Assembly: GCF_001723175.1 (NCBI RefSeq)
Contig: NC_064654.1
Location: 3,038,001 to 3,102,000 of the forward strand
Direction of reading: 5' to 3'
Source: Penicillium oxalicum
Lineage: Eukaryota; Ascomycota; Eurotiomycetes; Eurotiales; Aspergillaceae
DNA: 64,000 nucleotides
A model generated the notes under the pieces. The model made no database searches, was not told the DNA's origin, and was given only the letters and a program-made list of their open reading frames with translations. Below are positions 63,156 to 64,000 of this stretch, piece after piece. The position numbers and the translations under genes were made by a program. Numbering within the stretch: the stretch's first letter is position 1; every line of letters begins with the position of its first letter.

Positions 63156-64000
63156 CTAGTTTGTCTTCTTCTCATCTTCATGAACTTGTTCAGGAGCGAA
63201 CTGAATTCGCTTTCCGTACAAGAGGGACGTTCGAGAAATGAGACCCCCAAGGGCATGTCCAATGTATGCACCAATCACGATCGTGATGGGGAAGGCTTGC
63301 CAGGGTCGGTCCCTGCGGAAATTCCATGTCTGTTAGTTGGGTTTCTCTCTCGCGAAGCCGCTCGGCCGTTCCCTTGCTGTAAACTCACCAATCCAGAGGA
63401 ATTGGAATGGCTCCAAACCAAGCACCTAGCCCAGTACCCAGAGCACTACCCCAAACAACGTCGGCAGGCCGAGAGATCCCCCCGACCTCTTTCCAGATAT
63501 CAGAGTCCACCCCGTGGACGTAGACCAGCGCCGTTGAGGATAGGAGGCCCATGTGAGCGGCACAGAGGAATGTTTCAACATTGTGAGTGGTCAATGGAGC
63601 ACCGAAGAGAACGAGAAGCACGGCAATTGCCGGTGTAGCGAGAAGAGAGGTCAGACCGAAAGCGAGGCACGCGGGCTGGTAGAGGGTCAAATCCAGGGAG
63701 TTAGCGGGATGCCACATTTCTTTTTTGAGAGAAACGATTTCCAAAACCAAGACCAAAACAGGCATGATCGTACCATCAATCTGGACCAAACCGACGCCCA
63801 TGAGATCTTGCTGGGAGACTTTCGACGATGCAAAACCTTTCCCGAGCGAACAGGTGTTGAAGAGCCCGCGGACGAACGCGATGCTTTCTTCTTGTCCTCA
63901 ACTCCGACGTGGGCCTCGCTGGACGAGCTGCCTGCTGGTGGAAGGCAGCAGATCACATAGACAAATTGAAGCGCCGCAAGCCAAGGCAGATCTGCTAAGA
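63156..64000 (-). CDS. gpi11: GPI-anchor biosynthesis protein 11 (PIG-F), 5' end cut by window
   Basis: Three visible exons on the minus strand: 64000-63774 (open at the window edge), 63675-63389, 63312-63156, ending at TAG 63158-63156. Visible segments match Gpi11/PIG-F: DLPWLAALQFVY, CLPPAGSSS, then a Lys/Ser-rich loop, LLATPAIAVLLVLFGAPLTT, ETFLCAAHMGLLSSTALVYV, and SALGTGLGAWFGAIPIPLDW joined to DRPWQAFPITIVIGAYIGH across the last intron. It is a multi-span ER membrane protein that helps the ethanolamine-phosphate transferases add bridging ethanolamine to GPI precursors. The intron branch sites (CTAAC at both) are clear. The start codon lies beyond base 64000. Confidence 0.93.

Overview
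The window is nuclear DNA from a filamentous ascomycete, most likely one of the Eurotiales (Aspergillus/Penicillium type). The evidence is short GT-AG introns (about 45-130 bases) with CTAAC/CTGAC-like branch points, single-gene units on both strands, fungus-specific families (Zn2Cys6 regulator, DUF2417, DUF3632, a GPI-anchored Cys-rich wall protein) and compact core genes. There is no operon, phage, CRISPR array or rRNA, and I saw no convincing tRNA. Species and chromosome cannot be read from the sequence.

Layout. 0-24.6 kb: a 5'-truncated Ser/Pro-rich coiled-coil protein, a DCAF6/8-like WD40 protein, a SET/MYND-like protein, splicing factor Cwc22 (minus), dpm2 (apparent one-base frameshift), a BCAS3-like WD40 protein, an HD phosphohydrolase (minus) and a GPI-anchored wall protein (minus). 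26.4-38.1 kb: the Mph1/FANCM helicase, actin-capping protein beta, Mediator subunit Med11 (minus) divergent from TFIID/SAGA subunit TAF5 (apparent frameshift near its end; first intron holds a 212-codon ORF), and PP2A methylesterase Ppe1 (minus). 38.1-42.2 kb: a gene-poor, accessory-looking stretch with an SRPK-like kinase pseudogene whose lesions are nearly all Trp-to-TAG, the pattern left by repeat-induced point mutation. 42.2-50.8 kb: a DUF2417 membrane hydrolase, Npl4 (minus), a Pst2/WrbA-like quinone reductase (minus) with an in-frame UGA before a CaaX-ending tail, and the cleavage/polyadenylation factor Yth1 (minus). 52.8-64 kb: a cytosolic-type GH18 chitinase, an AidB-like acyl-CoA dehydrogenase, a DUF3632 protein, a Zn2Cys6 regulator (minus) divergent from a crotonase-family enzyme, and the 3' part of gpi11 (minus).

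Most genes are unrelated housekeeping genes: Pol II transcription (taf5, med11), mRNA processing (cwc22, yth1), ubiquitin/protein quality control (npl4, DCAF), ER glycolipid synthesis (dpm2, gpi11), actin and DNA repair. The only hint of a pathway is the acyl-CoA dehydrogenase, Zn2Cys6 regulator and crotonase group at 54.6-62.9 kb.

Exon boundaries were placed by hand from splice consensus, reading-frame continuity and protein-family motifs. No search or RNA evidence was available. The most informative anomalies are the mutated kinase gene, the UGA/CaaX arrangement of the quinone reductase, the ORF inside the TAF5 intron, and two single-base frame breaks in genes expected to be essential or important.
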